The notes below the pieces were generated by a model, which saw only the letters and a list, made by a program, of their open reading frames with translations, was not told where the DNA came from and made no database searches. Positions 8,052 through 16,181 of a stretch of DNA of 51,889 bases are shown one piece after another. Each line of letters starts with the position of its first letter. Position 1 is the stretch's first letter. Origin of the DNA: Limisphaerales bacterium. Its GTDB lineage: Bacteria; Verrucomicrobiota; Verrucomicrobiia; Limisphaerales; JAKEEH01. Both the position numbers and the translations under genes were made by a program. The stretch lies in the NCBI GenBank assembly GCA_022616725.1, contig JAKEEH010000288.1, forward strand, positions 1 through 51,889, given 5' to 3'.

Positions 8052-8555
8052 ATTGCAAGAGCTATTCAAAATTTTTTTCACCCATCGCCGGCCAGCCAGC
8101 CAATGTGCCAGCAGCGCCGCAGGCAGTCCGGCGCCGGCAAGACGATGCAGCCAAAGGCACGTGTTCCGAAAGGCCTCCGCTCCCGCATAGTAGGAAACCA
8201 ACCCCGTGACAATTAGCCCCAGGAAAAGTATTTCCATCACCAATCCCGAAACCCAGTTCGCCCGGAGCGCCCATCCGTAACGAATGTGCTGAGCGCAGAG
8301 ATAGCCAAAGATTGCGCACAAAAGGGGATTAAGGCTGCCGTGCAAGACGCGCCAGCCATGCAGCCACGGAGGAGGGCCCTCCGGCGCCGTCGTTTCGCCA
8401 TACCAGAGCGCAACGCCGGAAACGAAACTCAAGCAGAGGGCCCCCACCACGACGAAATGCGCGATGACCGAAAGGCGCGAGGGGCGGGTGGCAGCTTGAG
8501 GGACTGGAGCGCTCAGCAAGCCCTTTTGTCTCCCGTTTGCTCCAAATTGTTGCAT
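8049..8555 (-). CDS. Four-helix membrane protein, cytochrome b561/DUF4405-like
   Basis: A 168-residue integral membrane protein with four hydrophobic segments (about 30-52, 72-92, 102-124, 134-155). Histidines H33, H72, H90, H137 and H151 lie within or at the ends of helices, the layout expected for bis-His haem ligation in DUF4405/cytochrome b561-type proteins. Such proteins pass electrons from the quinone pool to extracytosolic flavoproteins, which fits the FMN-binding/ApbE genes directly downstream. Haem binding is inferred. The ATG at 8555 has no strong ribosome-binding site. The N-terminal KGLLSA and the DNA encoding it resemble the start of the neighbouring Ig-like gene. Confidence 0.65.
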   Translation of the reverse strand: MQQFGANGRQKGLLSAPVPQAATRPSRLSVIAHFVVVGALCLSFVSGVALWYGETTAPEGPPPWLHGWRVLHGSLNPLLCAIFGYLCAQHIRYGWALRANWVSGLVMEILFLGLIVTGLVSYYAGAEAFRNTCLWLHRLAGAGLPAALLAHWLAGRRWVKKILNSSCN

Positions 8556-8613
8556 GACAGCTTTCGTTCAGGACCAATTTGAACTGTATCTACGAGCATT
8601 TGAAGCATTCGAT

Positions 8614-9651
8614 TCACCTCAAAACCACGCGATAAAACCGCAGTGGATCTCCAGGCGTGATGAAATTCGTGTACCAAAACGGCACGCGATTAGTATGTAC
8701 TCGCAACCAACTTGCGGGCAGATTCAAATTCGTGGCTGTCTCCACCACCCACGCGCCAGCCTCACCAGGTACAAAAAAGCGAAATTCTTCATTGGTGCGC
8801 GCGACCAATCCAATTTGGGGCGGAACGACCACTGTAACGGTCGCAACTTCGCTCGTCACTGACCCCGTGTAGTTACCAGCGATTAATTGATAATCACCAG
8901 CATGTGCGGGTTGCACGTTGGTCAAAGAGAGCGTTTGTTGAAAAGCGACTGTGTCCGCGCCGTTACGTCGCCATTGAAACAAGCAGGCATCTCGCACGTC
9001 GGGTGCAAGCGTGATAGTGCTTCCGACCACAGCATTAATACTGAGCGGCTGAGTTTCGATAATCGGCGGCCGGTTCGTGGGGCAGCGTTCAAGTGAATTA
9101 TTCGCACGGAACCCGAACATATAAAAATTTGTCGGAGAGTATGGAATGGCATAAGGGACCTGGTAATAAAATGGCCCGCAATCCCGCGCCATCCCGCCGG
9201 TGACCATCGCCTGCTCGTACGTGCTGCCGAAATTCCCGTCCCACACCTTGACGGCCAGAACGACTACAGAGCCCTGAGCGAAACCGATCAATGCCTTATT
9301 TGCTGGCATCCAAGTGCCGGCGAGAGTGGTTGAGGGTACCCGGAAAGGCCGTGGCGTGCCGGTCGCGGCAAGCAGGTTATCGGGACTAGCGCCATAATAG
9401 AGTTGCGCCATGAAATTCGTGCCCACAATCGGCGTGGTACCATCGGCGCCGCGGATCAGGACATCGTACCCGGCGGCTTCCGAATAAGGGATTAATACAT
9501 GGTTGGCAAAGTACACTATTCCTTGAGCAAGATTATTAAGTGGGCAGATCAGGCCAGTCGCGTAAACGGCGATTGTAAGAACCTTCCCCAGGGCAGCAAG
9601 CTTCGTGGTAGAGGTGAGCGGCGAAGCGCTTAGCAAGCCTTTTTCTTGCAT
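8614..9651 (-). CDS. Secreted Ig-like domain protein with verrucomicrobial C-terminal module
   Basis: A 345-residue exported protein. The start ATG 9651 lies inside the 3' end of fur (22-bp overlap) with GGGGA just upstream; the longer frame to 9798 is only the antisense-free overlap with fur. A signal/TM segment (about 20-45) precedes a beta-rich region, then an Ig-like domain (IIETQPLSINAVVGSTITL ... FQWRRNG ... LTNVQPAHAGDYQLIA). The C-terminus (WVVETATNL...W...RFYRVVLR) matches a module seen on many secreted verrucomicrobial proteins and on two others in this window. No catalytic motif is seen; the function is probably adhesive or structural. Its place between fur and the redox genes is unexplained. 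Confidence 0.75.
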   Translation of the reverse strand: MQEKGLLSASPLTSTTKLAALGKVLTIAVYATGLICPLNNLAQGIVYFANHVLIPYSEAAGYDVLIRGADGTTPIVGTNFMAQLYYGASPDNLLAATGTPRPFRVPSTTLAGTWMPANKALIGFAQGSVVVLAVKVWDGNFGSTYEQAMVTGGMARDCGPFYYQVPYAIPYSPTNFYMFGFRANNSLERCPTNRPPIIETQPLSINAVVGSTITLAPDVRDACLFQWRRNGADTVAFQQTLSLTNVQPAHAGDYQLIAGNYTGSVTSEVATVTVVVPPQIGLVARTNEEFRFFVPGEAGAWVVETATNLNLPASWLRVHTNRVPFWYTNFITPGDPLRFYRVVLR

Positions 9652-10103
9652 GTCCCCATCCGCTTCAATTCCTCGCAAGTGGCGGTGATTTGCAGGCGCT
9701 GCGTCTTCACGGTGAAGCCGAGCTTGTGACTGATCCTTTCTTCGATCTTGGCGATTTTGTCGCTTTCGAATTCGACGATCTTGTCGCAGTCCTGGCAAAT
9801 GATGTGATTGTGGTTTGGATGATCGGCGTAGTTGGGATCATAAAACTTGTAGTCCTTGCCGAAGTCCATTTCCCGGACCAGCCCGCTTTCAGTGAGCAAT
9901 GGTAGAGTGCGATAAACCGTCGCGCGCGAGACGGACTGGTCACGTTCCCGGGACCACTCCAAAAGCTGCTCCGCTGTGAAGTGCTTGTCCGTATTAAAAA
10001 CCGTGTCGATGATGGCTTGCCGCTGTGAAGTCAGGCGGAGATTCCGGGTACCCAGAAAATCCATGAACCGTTTCTTGGCTGCCTGCTTGCCGGTCAATGA
10101 CAT
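9630..10103 (-). CDS. fur: Fur family transcriptional regulator
   Basis: A 157-residue metal-responsive repressor. The winged helix includes LTSQRQAIIDTVF, HFTAEQLLEW and SRATVYRTLPLLTESGLV. The dimerisation domain has the HPNHNHIICQDCDKIVEFES metal/zinc site (CxxC) and a C-terminal pair of Cys (ATCEELKRMGTC). Features fit Fur more than PerR or Zur, but specificity cannot be fixed by eye. The start is ATG 10103 preceded by AGGTG; GTG 10106 is an alternative. Downstream on the same strand are an Ig-like protein, a DUF4405-like membrane protein and two Fur-like boxes in front of a flavin-transfer operon, so this protein is the likely regulator of that locus. Confidence 0.88.
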   Translation of the reverse strand: MSLTGKQAAKKRFMDFLGTRNLRLTSQRQAIIDTVFNTDKHFTAEQLLEWSRERDQSVSRATVYRTLPLLTESGLVREMDFGKDYKFYDPNYADHPNHNHIICQDCDKIVEFESDKIAKIEERISHKLGFTVKTQRLQITATCEELKRMGTCKKKAC

Positions 10104-10196
10104 CACCTAAAGTATATTTTTCGTGTTCGCACAAGTCAACGCGCTGTCCACGCCAACCACGCGTCACAGCGCGTCACCATTGGAACTGAGTGCCCC

Positions 10197-10921
10197 TCAG
10201 CTAAGCAGAATCCGCGAATCTACCACGTCGTCGAAGGTCAACACGCGAATTTCCGGGTCGCTTGCCAGAAAGTCGGCGGTGGCATGAAGCACGGAGATGA
10301 ACTGCTGGTCCGGTCTGCCGTCGCGGAAGTATTCCCACCAATGGGTCACAAGTACGGTCAATCGTTGGCTTTGTACGACGCCCTGGATTACTTCGGGGAT
10401 GTGTTCGTACGAGCGATGACACGACAGGAGGCAGCCCGGATGAGTCAACAGAATTGTGTGTCCAGCGCGCCAGTGTGGGCGATTGCAACCGCGCTTGATG
10501 GCGTAACCAGGCCACCACGTGATTGGCAAACGGCGCAGTTCGTACCAGCCTGTGGATAGAATCTGCCCTCGTCAAGGCGGGCGGCGATGTCAGTGGCGTC
10601 GTGAGAATCGAATTCGAAGCAGGAGTGATCGCAGCCGTGCTGAACAATATTGAATCCAGGGTTCGCTTTCAGGTAATCGATCAGTTCCTGGTTGTTTCCG
10701 ATGGGGACGCGGCGCGCGGGGACGGCACGTCCCCCCTTGCCATTGCGCGGCAAGAAGCCCTCACAATCGCCGTTGGGCGTTTTGGCATCCGTGCGGACGT
10801 GGGGAATCGTGGCCAGATTTACGAACAGGCCGCGGTCCAGGAATGGTCGGTAAAGCTTCTCGAGATATGCCGCGGGAGTGAGCGCATTCGTGTCATCGTC
10901 ACGTATAATTACGTAGCGCAT
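10197..10921 (-). pseudogene. Polysaccharide deacetylase (NodB/DUF2334-like), frameshifted with internal deletion
   Basis: The first part (10921 to about 10545) begins MRYVIIRDDDTNALTP, with the acidic motif of NodB-fold deacetylases, and includes IVQHGCDHSCFEFDS with the metal-binding histidines. Sequence typical of the C-terminal half (STGWYELRRLPITWWPGY ... HTILLTHPGC ... LVTHWWEYF) continues in another frame from about 10560 to 10197. At the join, ARLDEGR is followed almost directly by the STGWYELRR segment, so about 50 residues usually found between them are missing as well as the frame being lost. The gene overlaps the 3' end of the GT4 gene by 13 bp, so it was once the last gene of this glycan operon. 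Probably inactive. Confidence 0.7.
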
Positions 10922-12162
10922 TTCTTTTCCGCGATGAGTTCTTCGTACAATTCCCGCACCTGACTTGCGATGACACGCGTGTCGAATTTCCGGGCCAGAT
11001 CATGTCCGTTCCTGGCCGACCGGGCGGCCAATTCCGGGTCGGTCAACACGCCGTGCACCGCATCATGGAAGGCCTGGGGGTTTTCCAGGTCAAAGAGCCA
11101 GCCATTGTGGCCGTGCTCGATCAACCCGGCGCCGCCCGACGTGCGGCTTGAAATCACAGGCGTTTTTGCAGCCCATGCTTCCAGGATCACGAGACCGAAT
11201 GTTTCAGAGATCGAAGGCAGGACCAAAGCGCAAGCGGCCTGCATCAACCCAATGAGCCGCGGCTCACCGGGTGAAAACGCTCCGGCAAGGAGCACGTTTT
11301 CTTTGAGGCCAAGTTCGCGAATGCGCGCTTCAAGTCGGGTTCCGTACTCGGCATCGGTGCATGCGCCGGCAATGACGAGCATGGCGTGAGGATACTTCAT
11401 CAGAATTGCCGGCATTCGTTCGACGACCCAGAGCTGATTCTTGACTGGGTCAACGCGTCCGGCGATCAGCAATAGTTGTTTATCGCGAACCTGCGGAAAG
11501 GCGGCTAACGCGGTGTTGCCATGGTTGGCTTGGAAAAGAGTCATCGGCACCCCGTGTGACTGGACGCGAACGCGCTTCTCCGGATACTTATCGCGCAATA
11601 GCGACGCCTCGCGTTCATTGCAAGTCAGGATGGCGTCAGCATCCGGCACCACACGTCGGGCGTTGAACAGGGCCCCGAAGACCTTGCCCCATTCGAAGCC
11701 GCCACAGGCCGGCGTTTTCATTTGGTTACGCAGCCTCTCGGGCAGGTCGAGCAGACCACCATGGATTGTGAGCACGTATGGCAGGCGGCGGCGTTTTGCA
11801 ATCGTGAGCGCCGTGCCGCCGAGCCGTCCCATGGTGTGAGAATGAATCAACTCGATGTCGCGTTCCCGCCAAAGGGCGCCCACAAGGTGGAAGGACAAAA
11901 GATTGCCGCCGACGGAAATCATTTGACAACGGTCGCGCATTGGGATGCCCCAGATCGGAACGCAGGCGCGGAAACGACGAATCGGATAGCCGCGTTCGGC
12001 CAGCGGGTCTCGCGCGTTCTGGGCTGATCGCGAGTCTGCCCGCGGGCAGTAAATGATCGGGGTCACTGCGGGCTGAAGCCCATCGAACAGCCGTTCGATG
12101 GCGGTTTCCGTGCCGCCCCATTCGGCGGGATTGTATTTCCGCAACAAATGGACGACGCGCAT
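10909..12162 (-). CDS. Glycosyltransferase family 4
   Basis: A 417-residue GT-B retaining glycosyltransferase. The N-terminal acceptor domain begins MRVVHLLRKYNPAEWGGTE with the Gly-rich loop. The C-terminal nucleotide-sugar domain has LLIAGRVDPVKNQLWVVERM and the E-x7-E motif in SETFGLVILEAWAAKTPVI. It acts on the cytoplasmic face of the inner membrane, adding a sugar to a lipid-linked glycan. The start ATG at 12162 is 2 bp after the stop of the ligase-like gene, so the two are in one operon. The sugar donor and linkage are not predictable. Confidence 0.9.
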   Translation of the reverse strand: MRVVHLLRKYNPAEWGGTETAIERLFDGLQPAVTPIIYCPRADSRSAQNARDPLAERGYPIRRFRACVPIWGIPMRDRCQMISVGGNLLSFHLVGALWRERDIELIHSHTMGRLGGTALTIAKRRRLPYVLTIHGGLLDLPERLRNQMKTPACGGFEWGKVFGALFNARRVVPDADAILTCNEREASLLRDKYPEKRVRVQSHGVPMTLFQANHGNTALAAFPQVRDKQLLLIAGRVDPVKNQLWVVERMPAILMKYPHAMLVIAGACTDAEYGTRLEARIRELGLKENVLLAGAFSPGEPRLIGLMQAACALVLPSISETFGLVILEAWAAKTPVISSRTSGGAGLIEHGHNGWLFDLENPQAFHDAVHGVLTDPELAARSARNGHDLARKFDTRVIASQVRELYEELIAEKKCAT

Positions 12163-12164
12163 AG

Positions 12165-13654
12165 TCAGCTCTCCGCGGTTGGGGCATGCACCGGTTCCGC
12201 ATCAGCAGGCAGTTCGTGAATATCCTGTGCTTCGCGCGCTTCTTTGCGCGCCCACTCGCGATGTCGCAGGTAATAAAGGCTGGCGACTGTTCCCGCGAAC
12301 ATATGGAACGTAAAAGTGACTGCTGTCTGTCGGAAAACCCATTCTGTGAGGCTTTGCAGGAACACGCCGCACATCCCGAAAAAGATTCCGACGCCCAGGC
12401 GTCGTGACGGCGCGTCGGACCGGCGCCACAGGAAGCTCCCCGCGACCCAAAACCATCGGATCCATAGCAGCACGAACACTGCGAGGCCGATGCGGCCCAT
12501 TTCTCCAACCGTGATAATCGCGAGATTATGCGCGGGCGGGGCGTACTTGGGCGCCCAATCGAACACGATCGGGCTGTCCAGCATCGACTGCGGGATGTCG
12601 TCATAGTCCTCGTAGGGCGTTCCGGTGAGCGCGCCGTAGCGCTTGCTGACCCAATAGGACCAGTTGTTAAGGCCGACGCCGTTCGGACGCTCTCCGAGGA
12701 TCGCTTCGGCAAGGCCGACGTATTGCCCCCGGTTTTCGAAGCCTTCCTTGCTCGTTTCTTCCGTTAGGCTGGCGGAACCGAATCTGGCGACGAGACTGTC
12801 CCACGACGCCGCGACGGCTGCGCCGAGTGCGCACATGATCAGCAATGTTACGGCTACTTTCTTGACAGTGATTTTCCAGGAAATGCAAAAAGCCATCGCC
12901 GCCAGGGTGACCAGCACGAAGGCTGGAATGCCCGCACGCGAGACCGTTAGCAGGATTCCGATTCCGGCGCAGGCGAGAGCGCCCTGACAATAAAACTGAA
13001 TCCAGCGATTAAATCCGGACGTGGCTGCTGCGACCAGGAAAGGGCCTGTCATGCACAGATACATCGAAAGGCTGTTGGCGTGGTCGAGTGTGCCGGTCGC
13101 TCGTTCGATACCGAGCAGGAGGCGGTGCTTCACGGCGAGGATTCCCTGCAGGCACACCGCGGTGGCGATGGCCAGCACAAGAAACTTCAATTCGCGCTCG
13201 CTCTGCACGTAAAGAGCAGCCGCCCAGAAAACGATGACGGCACGCAACATTTTCGAGAGCTCGAACATCCCATAAATCTTTGGTTCGGACGTGGCGACGG
13301 AATAGACCGCAAACCCCAGATAGAGAAGCATGAAAGCGAAGCTGGCCGGCCAGTAGAATCGTTTCTGATGGCGCTGCGGGGTGAGGACGGTGCTGATTAT
13401 CAAGGCCCACGCCAGGATGTCCACGAATGAAAACTCGAACCCGCGTGTCGTGCCTCGATACCAGTGCTGGCTCAAAATGTTGACATCCAGCCGTTCGCTC
13501 AAAACTGCTCCCCCGGCCATGGCAAAAAAGGCCCAGTTGCGCATCGGGGCGATGAGGCAAGGACCGCCGAAACGCCGGTGATAGCCAAAGGGATGATGAT
13601 CATCGCAACGAGGTCCTTGACTGCAATCGCCTGGATAAGCTCTCGAATCTCCAC
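12165..13654 (-). CDS. O-antigen ligase/polymerase-like membrane protein with apparent N-terminal frameshift
   Basis: A polytopic membrane protein with about 10-12 hydrophobic segments and a large periplasmic loop (GERPNGVGLNNWSYWVSKRYG ... PPAHNLAIITVGEMG), as in Wzy/WaaL-type ligases and polymerases. The natural start is GTG 13654: AGGAGGT lies 5 bases upstream and the frame gives a sensible hydrophobic N-terminus (MEIRELIQAIAVKDLVAM then IIIPLAITGVSAV). That frame breaks near 13545, where one base seems to be missing, and the rest continues from MRNWAFFAMAGGAV in the next frame. If the shift is real, only a shorter protein from ATG 13544 could be made, lacking the first helix. Sits between a methyltransferase and a GT4 in a glycan operon. 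Confidence 0.75.
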
Positions 13655-13659
13655 GCACG

Positions 13660-13666
13660 ACCTCCT
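13660..13666 (-). promoter_or_regulatory. Perfect Shine-Dalgarno AGGAGGT
   Basis: On the minus strand AGGAGGT lies 5 bases before GTG 13654. It decides the start of the O-antigen-ligase-like gene and reveals that its N-terminus lies in a different frame from the body of the protein. The other in-frame GTG (13658) would be only about 1 base from the site. Confidence 0.7.
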
Positions 13667-13684
13667 CGCCAGCGCTCGCGGCTC

Positions 13685-14314
13685 TTAGTAAAAAAATACG
13701 TCCGTGCTCGTGACCCCGGGGCGGCACGGCCCGACGCTTTGAAGAATACGAAATCGCTTCGCCTTGTTATTGGCGCGCAGCACCGGGTAACGCCAGGAAT
13801 CGTCCACGACGATTATTCCACCGGGTTTGATGTGTTTCTCCGCCCGCGCAAAGCAGGTCGGGCGGACCTGCTTCCACTCCTCGCTGCCGTCGATCGAGAT
13901 GACGTCGAATTGGCCGTCCGGGATCGCGTTGAGGTATTCAGAGTTCTCGAATCCGACCGGATCTTTGAAGTCGAATGGGCGAAAGCGCAACTCGACGTTG
14001 TGAATTTGTTTTTCCAGCAGGCGCTTTGTCACAAGCTCGTACCATTTTTGGTTATCCTCAATTGAGTAAAGGAACTTGGTCCGTTGCGCATAGAAGATCG
14101 TTGATCCTCCAGAACCGTATTCGCAGGCGATCATATCCGGTCCGAGGAATTCATCCAGGAAGTCGATCGCTGCGTAGGAAAACCACGGAATCTCCAAATC
14201 GAGCGGAGAGCGGCCATTGATCAGATTGTGTTCGACGCATCGGGGGACGTACTGCGGATGCGTCACGAGGTCGGCGACAAGCCGTCCAATTTTTCGGGGA
14301 ATACTGCCCTTCAT
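13685..14314 (-). CDS. Class I SAM-dependent methyltransferase
   Basis: A 209-residue soluble protein with a Rossmann-type SAM site: motif I MIACEYGSGGST (about 80-90), an acidic residue after the second strand (LYSIEDNQKW), FDVISIDGSEEW for motif II and the GGIIVVDDSWR strand. The fold resembles FkbM/TylF-type methyltransferases often found in surface-polysaccharide loci. It lies 10 bp downstream of a GT2 gene and 30 bp upstream of the ligase-like gene, so a role in O-methylating a sugar or modifying a glycan precursor is likely but inferred. Confidence 0.8.
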   Translation of the reverse strand: MKGSIPRKIGRLVADLVTHPQYVPRCVEHNLINGRSPLDLEIPWFSYAAIDFLDEFLGPDMIACEYGSGGSTIFYAQRTKFLYSIEDNQKWYELVTKRLLEKQIHNVELRFRPFDFKDPVGFENSEYLNAIPDGQFDVISIDGSEEWKQVRPTCFARAEKHIKPGGIIVVDDSWRYPVLRANNKAKRFRILQSVGPCRPGVTSTDVFFY

Positions 14315-14324
14315 AAGCTTTCTT

Positions 14325-15527
14325 TTATTGGGGAGTTAAGTCGCAGACATGGGCCGCCGGCCCGGGGCGCTCGGCGAGGACTCGCAAGCGCGGGCTTTGG
14401 GTGTCCGGCCAGTAGTTCGTGTAGCCTCTTTTCAACATCCGATAGGCCATCCAGCACGAGATTACTGTCACGCCAAACCCGGCCAAGGCGGACGGGAAAT
14501 GGAGTTTGCGGGCGCCGGGGATGCCTTCGAGCCTTCTGAAGGGGTAGCCAAGAGCGTCGGGAAAGAGTTTCCAAAACCAGCGCGTGCGTTGAATGTGCGC
14601 GACGATCAGGCGCCGGAGCCACTCGGGATCGAGCCGGTCTTTATCCTGCAGCGTTTCGGCAAGCTTCAAACGCTCTTCGATGCGCAGCGTTCGCAAGTAG
14701 TCGTCGATCAGGATGTGGACGATCGTCTGCCCGATCATTTGCCGCTTCTGATTCCGAATGATGTCGCGCCAGCGCGTGTAGGCCTCAAAGATATGGGAGG
14801 CGTCCGCCGCCCTCGTAATCCGATTCGTCGCGAGTTCGCGCGTCAAAAAATCTGTGCAGACCAATGCCTTGATGAACCCGTCTTCACAGGCCGACAAGTC
14901 GCGCGGCAGGTAGATATTTCGCGCCACCTCAGACCGAATGCAGTAAAGCTGGCCGCTCAATTGCGCGGGCCGATTCTTGGCCATGCGGGAGGTCGCGAGC
15001 GACATTCGTTCCTTGACAGACTTGCGCCGCTTTAAACTGATATCCTTGAGCGGCTCATCGGTCGCGACATTCGCCGTCGCATCCGATTCGAGGGCGCGGT
15101 ACATGTTCCACAGGGTCTCGGGATAGTGGAGCACGATGTCGCCATCCATCAAAAAGAGACATTCCGCTTCGCGCGCCGAGAACCGATGCACGAACTGGTT
15201 CCAGGCACTCAGTTTTCCAGGCCGTGACAGGGAGATCACTCGAGCACTGAACGCCGCCGAATCGGGGTGGGTTTTTGTTTGTTCCCCAAGAATCGCTTCG
15301 GCGATTTCCGCGGTGCGGTCGGTGCAGGCGTTTGCGATGCAGAGGATTTCCGCGGCCCACCCGCGCGCGCCTAACTCGGCAAAGAGGTTCTGCCGAAAGA
15401 GCGATGCCAGCATTGGCCGGATCGCCTGCTCTTCGTTTCGAACGATTATGCCGATCGAAATCGATGCCAGGGCGGACCGGGCGATTGGAGAACTGGACGG
15501 TTTGTGCGTCATCAGCAGTTGAATCAT
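14325..15527 (-). CDS. Glycosyltransferase family 2, membrane-anchored
   Basis: About 400 residues. The GT-A fold begins ISIGIIVRNEEQAIRPML and has the metal-binding DGDIVLH in place of DxD. A hydrophobic segment near the C-terminus (LAGFGVTVISCWMAYRML) suggests membrane attachment. The open frame reaches 15575; ATG 15527 (MIQLLMTHK) is chosen as the start nearest the fold, with ATG 15512 also possible. First gene of the leftward glycan operon (GT2, methyltransferase, ligase, GT4, deacetylase remnant). Its promoter must lie in the roughly 110 bp shared with the divergent RlpA-like gene. Confidence 0.85.
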   Translation of the reverse strand: MIQLLMTHKPSSSPIARSALASISIGIIVRNEEQAIRPMLASLFRQNLFAELGARGWAAEILCIANACTDRTAEIAEAILGEQTKTHPDSAAFSARVISLSRPGKLSAWNQFVHRFSAREAECLFLMDGDIVLHYPETLWNMYRALESDATANVATDEPLKDISLKRRKSVKERMSLATSRMAKNRPAQLSGQLYCIRSEVARNIYLPRDLSACEDGFIKALVCTDFLTRELATNRITRAADASHIFEAYTRWRDIIRNQKRQMIGQTIVHILIDDYLRTLRIEERLKLAETLQDKDRLDPEWLRRLIVAHIQRTRWFWKLFPDALGYPFRRLEGIPGARKLHFPSALAGFGVTVISCWMAYRMLKRGYTNYWPDTQSPRLRVLAERPGPAAHVCDLTPQ

Positions 15528-15638
15528 AGAACCGCCGCGCCAGCCCTCTAAGTGGGTGACCCATGTAAAAATCATGGGGGCAATACCCTAGTTCCGCGTA
15601 CGACAGGCTTCGGGATAAGATGGGCTGTTCGCTCCATC

Positions 15639-16136
15639 ATGAATGCCGCACGGCTTATTGTTATTATCGAAATGCTGCCGTTTCTCGCGTTGGCGCAAGA
15701 AGCCACCGGAGCATCTGGCAAACCTACGTTTACGATTGCCGCACAGACCGGCACGGCCTCCTGGTATGGCGAGGAGCACCGAGGCAAGCTCATGGCCAAT
15801 GGCCGGCCATTCGATCCCGACAAGCTCACGGCTGCATCGTGGTTTTATCCGCTCGGCACGCGTGTCCGGGTCGGCCTCCCAACCGATCCGCGGGTTCTGA
15901 ATCCACAAACGCCACGGTCAGTCGTGGTCACGATTACCGACCGTGGCCCGGCGCACCGGTTGGTGCGTGAGGGCCGGATCATCGATTTGAGCTACGCCGC
16001 TTTCAAACGGCTCGGAGACCCGATGCTTGGCTTAATTGACATTGTTGTCGAAGCCGAAGCGCCGAAGGTTTCCCGGTCGGAGCGTCGCCAACGAACGCCA
16101 ACGCCGTCCCCCGCTCCAGGCTCTCCTACGGGGTGA
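15639..16136 (+). CDS. RlpA-like secreted protein (double-psi beta-barrel)
   Basis: A 165-residue exported protein. The signal peptide (about 1-20, ending ALAQ) precedes a double-psi beta-barrel of RlpA type with TGTASWYGEEHRGKLMANG, RPFDPDKLTAASWFYPLGT, VVVTITDRGPAHR and RIIDLSYAAFKRLG. RlpA proteins bind or cleave peptidoglycan lacking stem peptides. There is no C-terminal SPOR domain; instead a short Pro/Thr/Arg tail. The ATG at 15639 is chosen because the signal peptide begins there; the frame extends upstream to 15552 without family sequence. It leads a rightward set with a GT2 and a nucleotidyltransferase-like gene. Confidence 0.85.
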   Translation: MNAARLIVIIEMLPFLALAQEATGASGKPTFTIAAQTGTASWYGEEHRGKLMANGRPFDPDKLTAASWFYPLGTRVRVGLPTDPRVLNPQTPRSVVVTITDRGPAHRLVREGRIIDLSYAAFKRLGDPMLGLIDIVVEAEAPKVSRSERRQRTPTPSPAPGSPTG

Positions 16137-16181
16137 TTACCGGATTGGAAGGCGTTGGTCACCAGCGGAATAAATGCAGCA

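Noticed and set aside
11726-12712. 328-codon minus-strand frame spanning the GT4/ligase junction
   Set aside because: An alternative frame of two well-supported genes on the same strand; Arg/Ser-rich composition and no domain.
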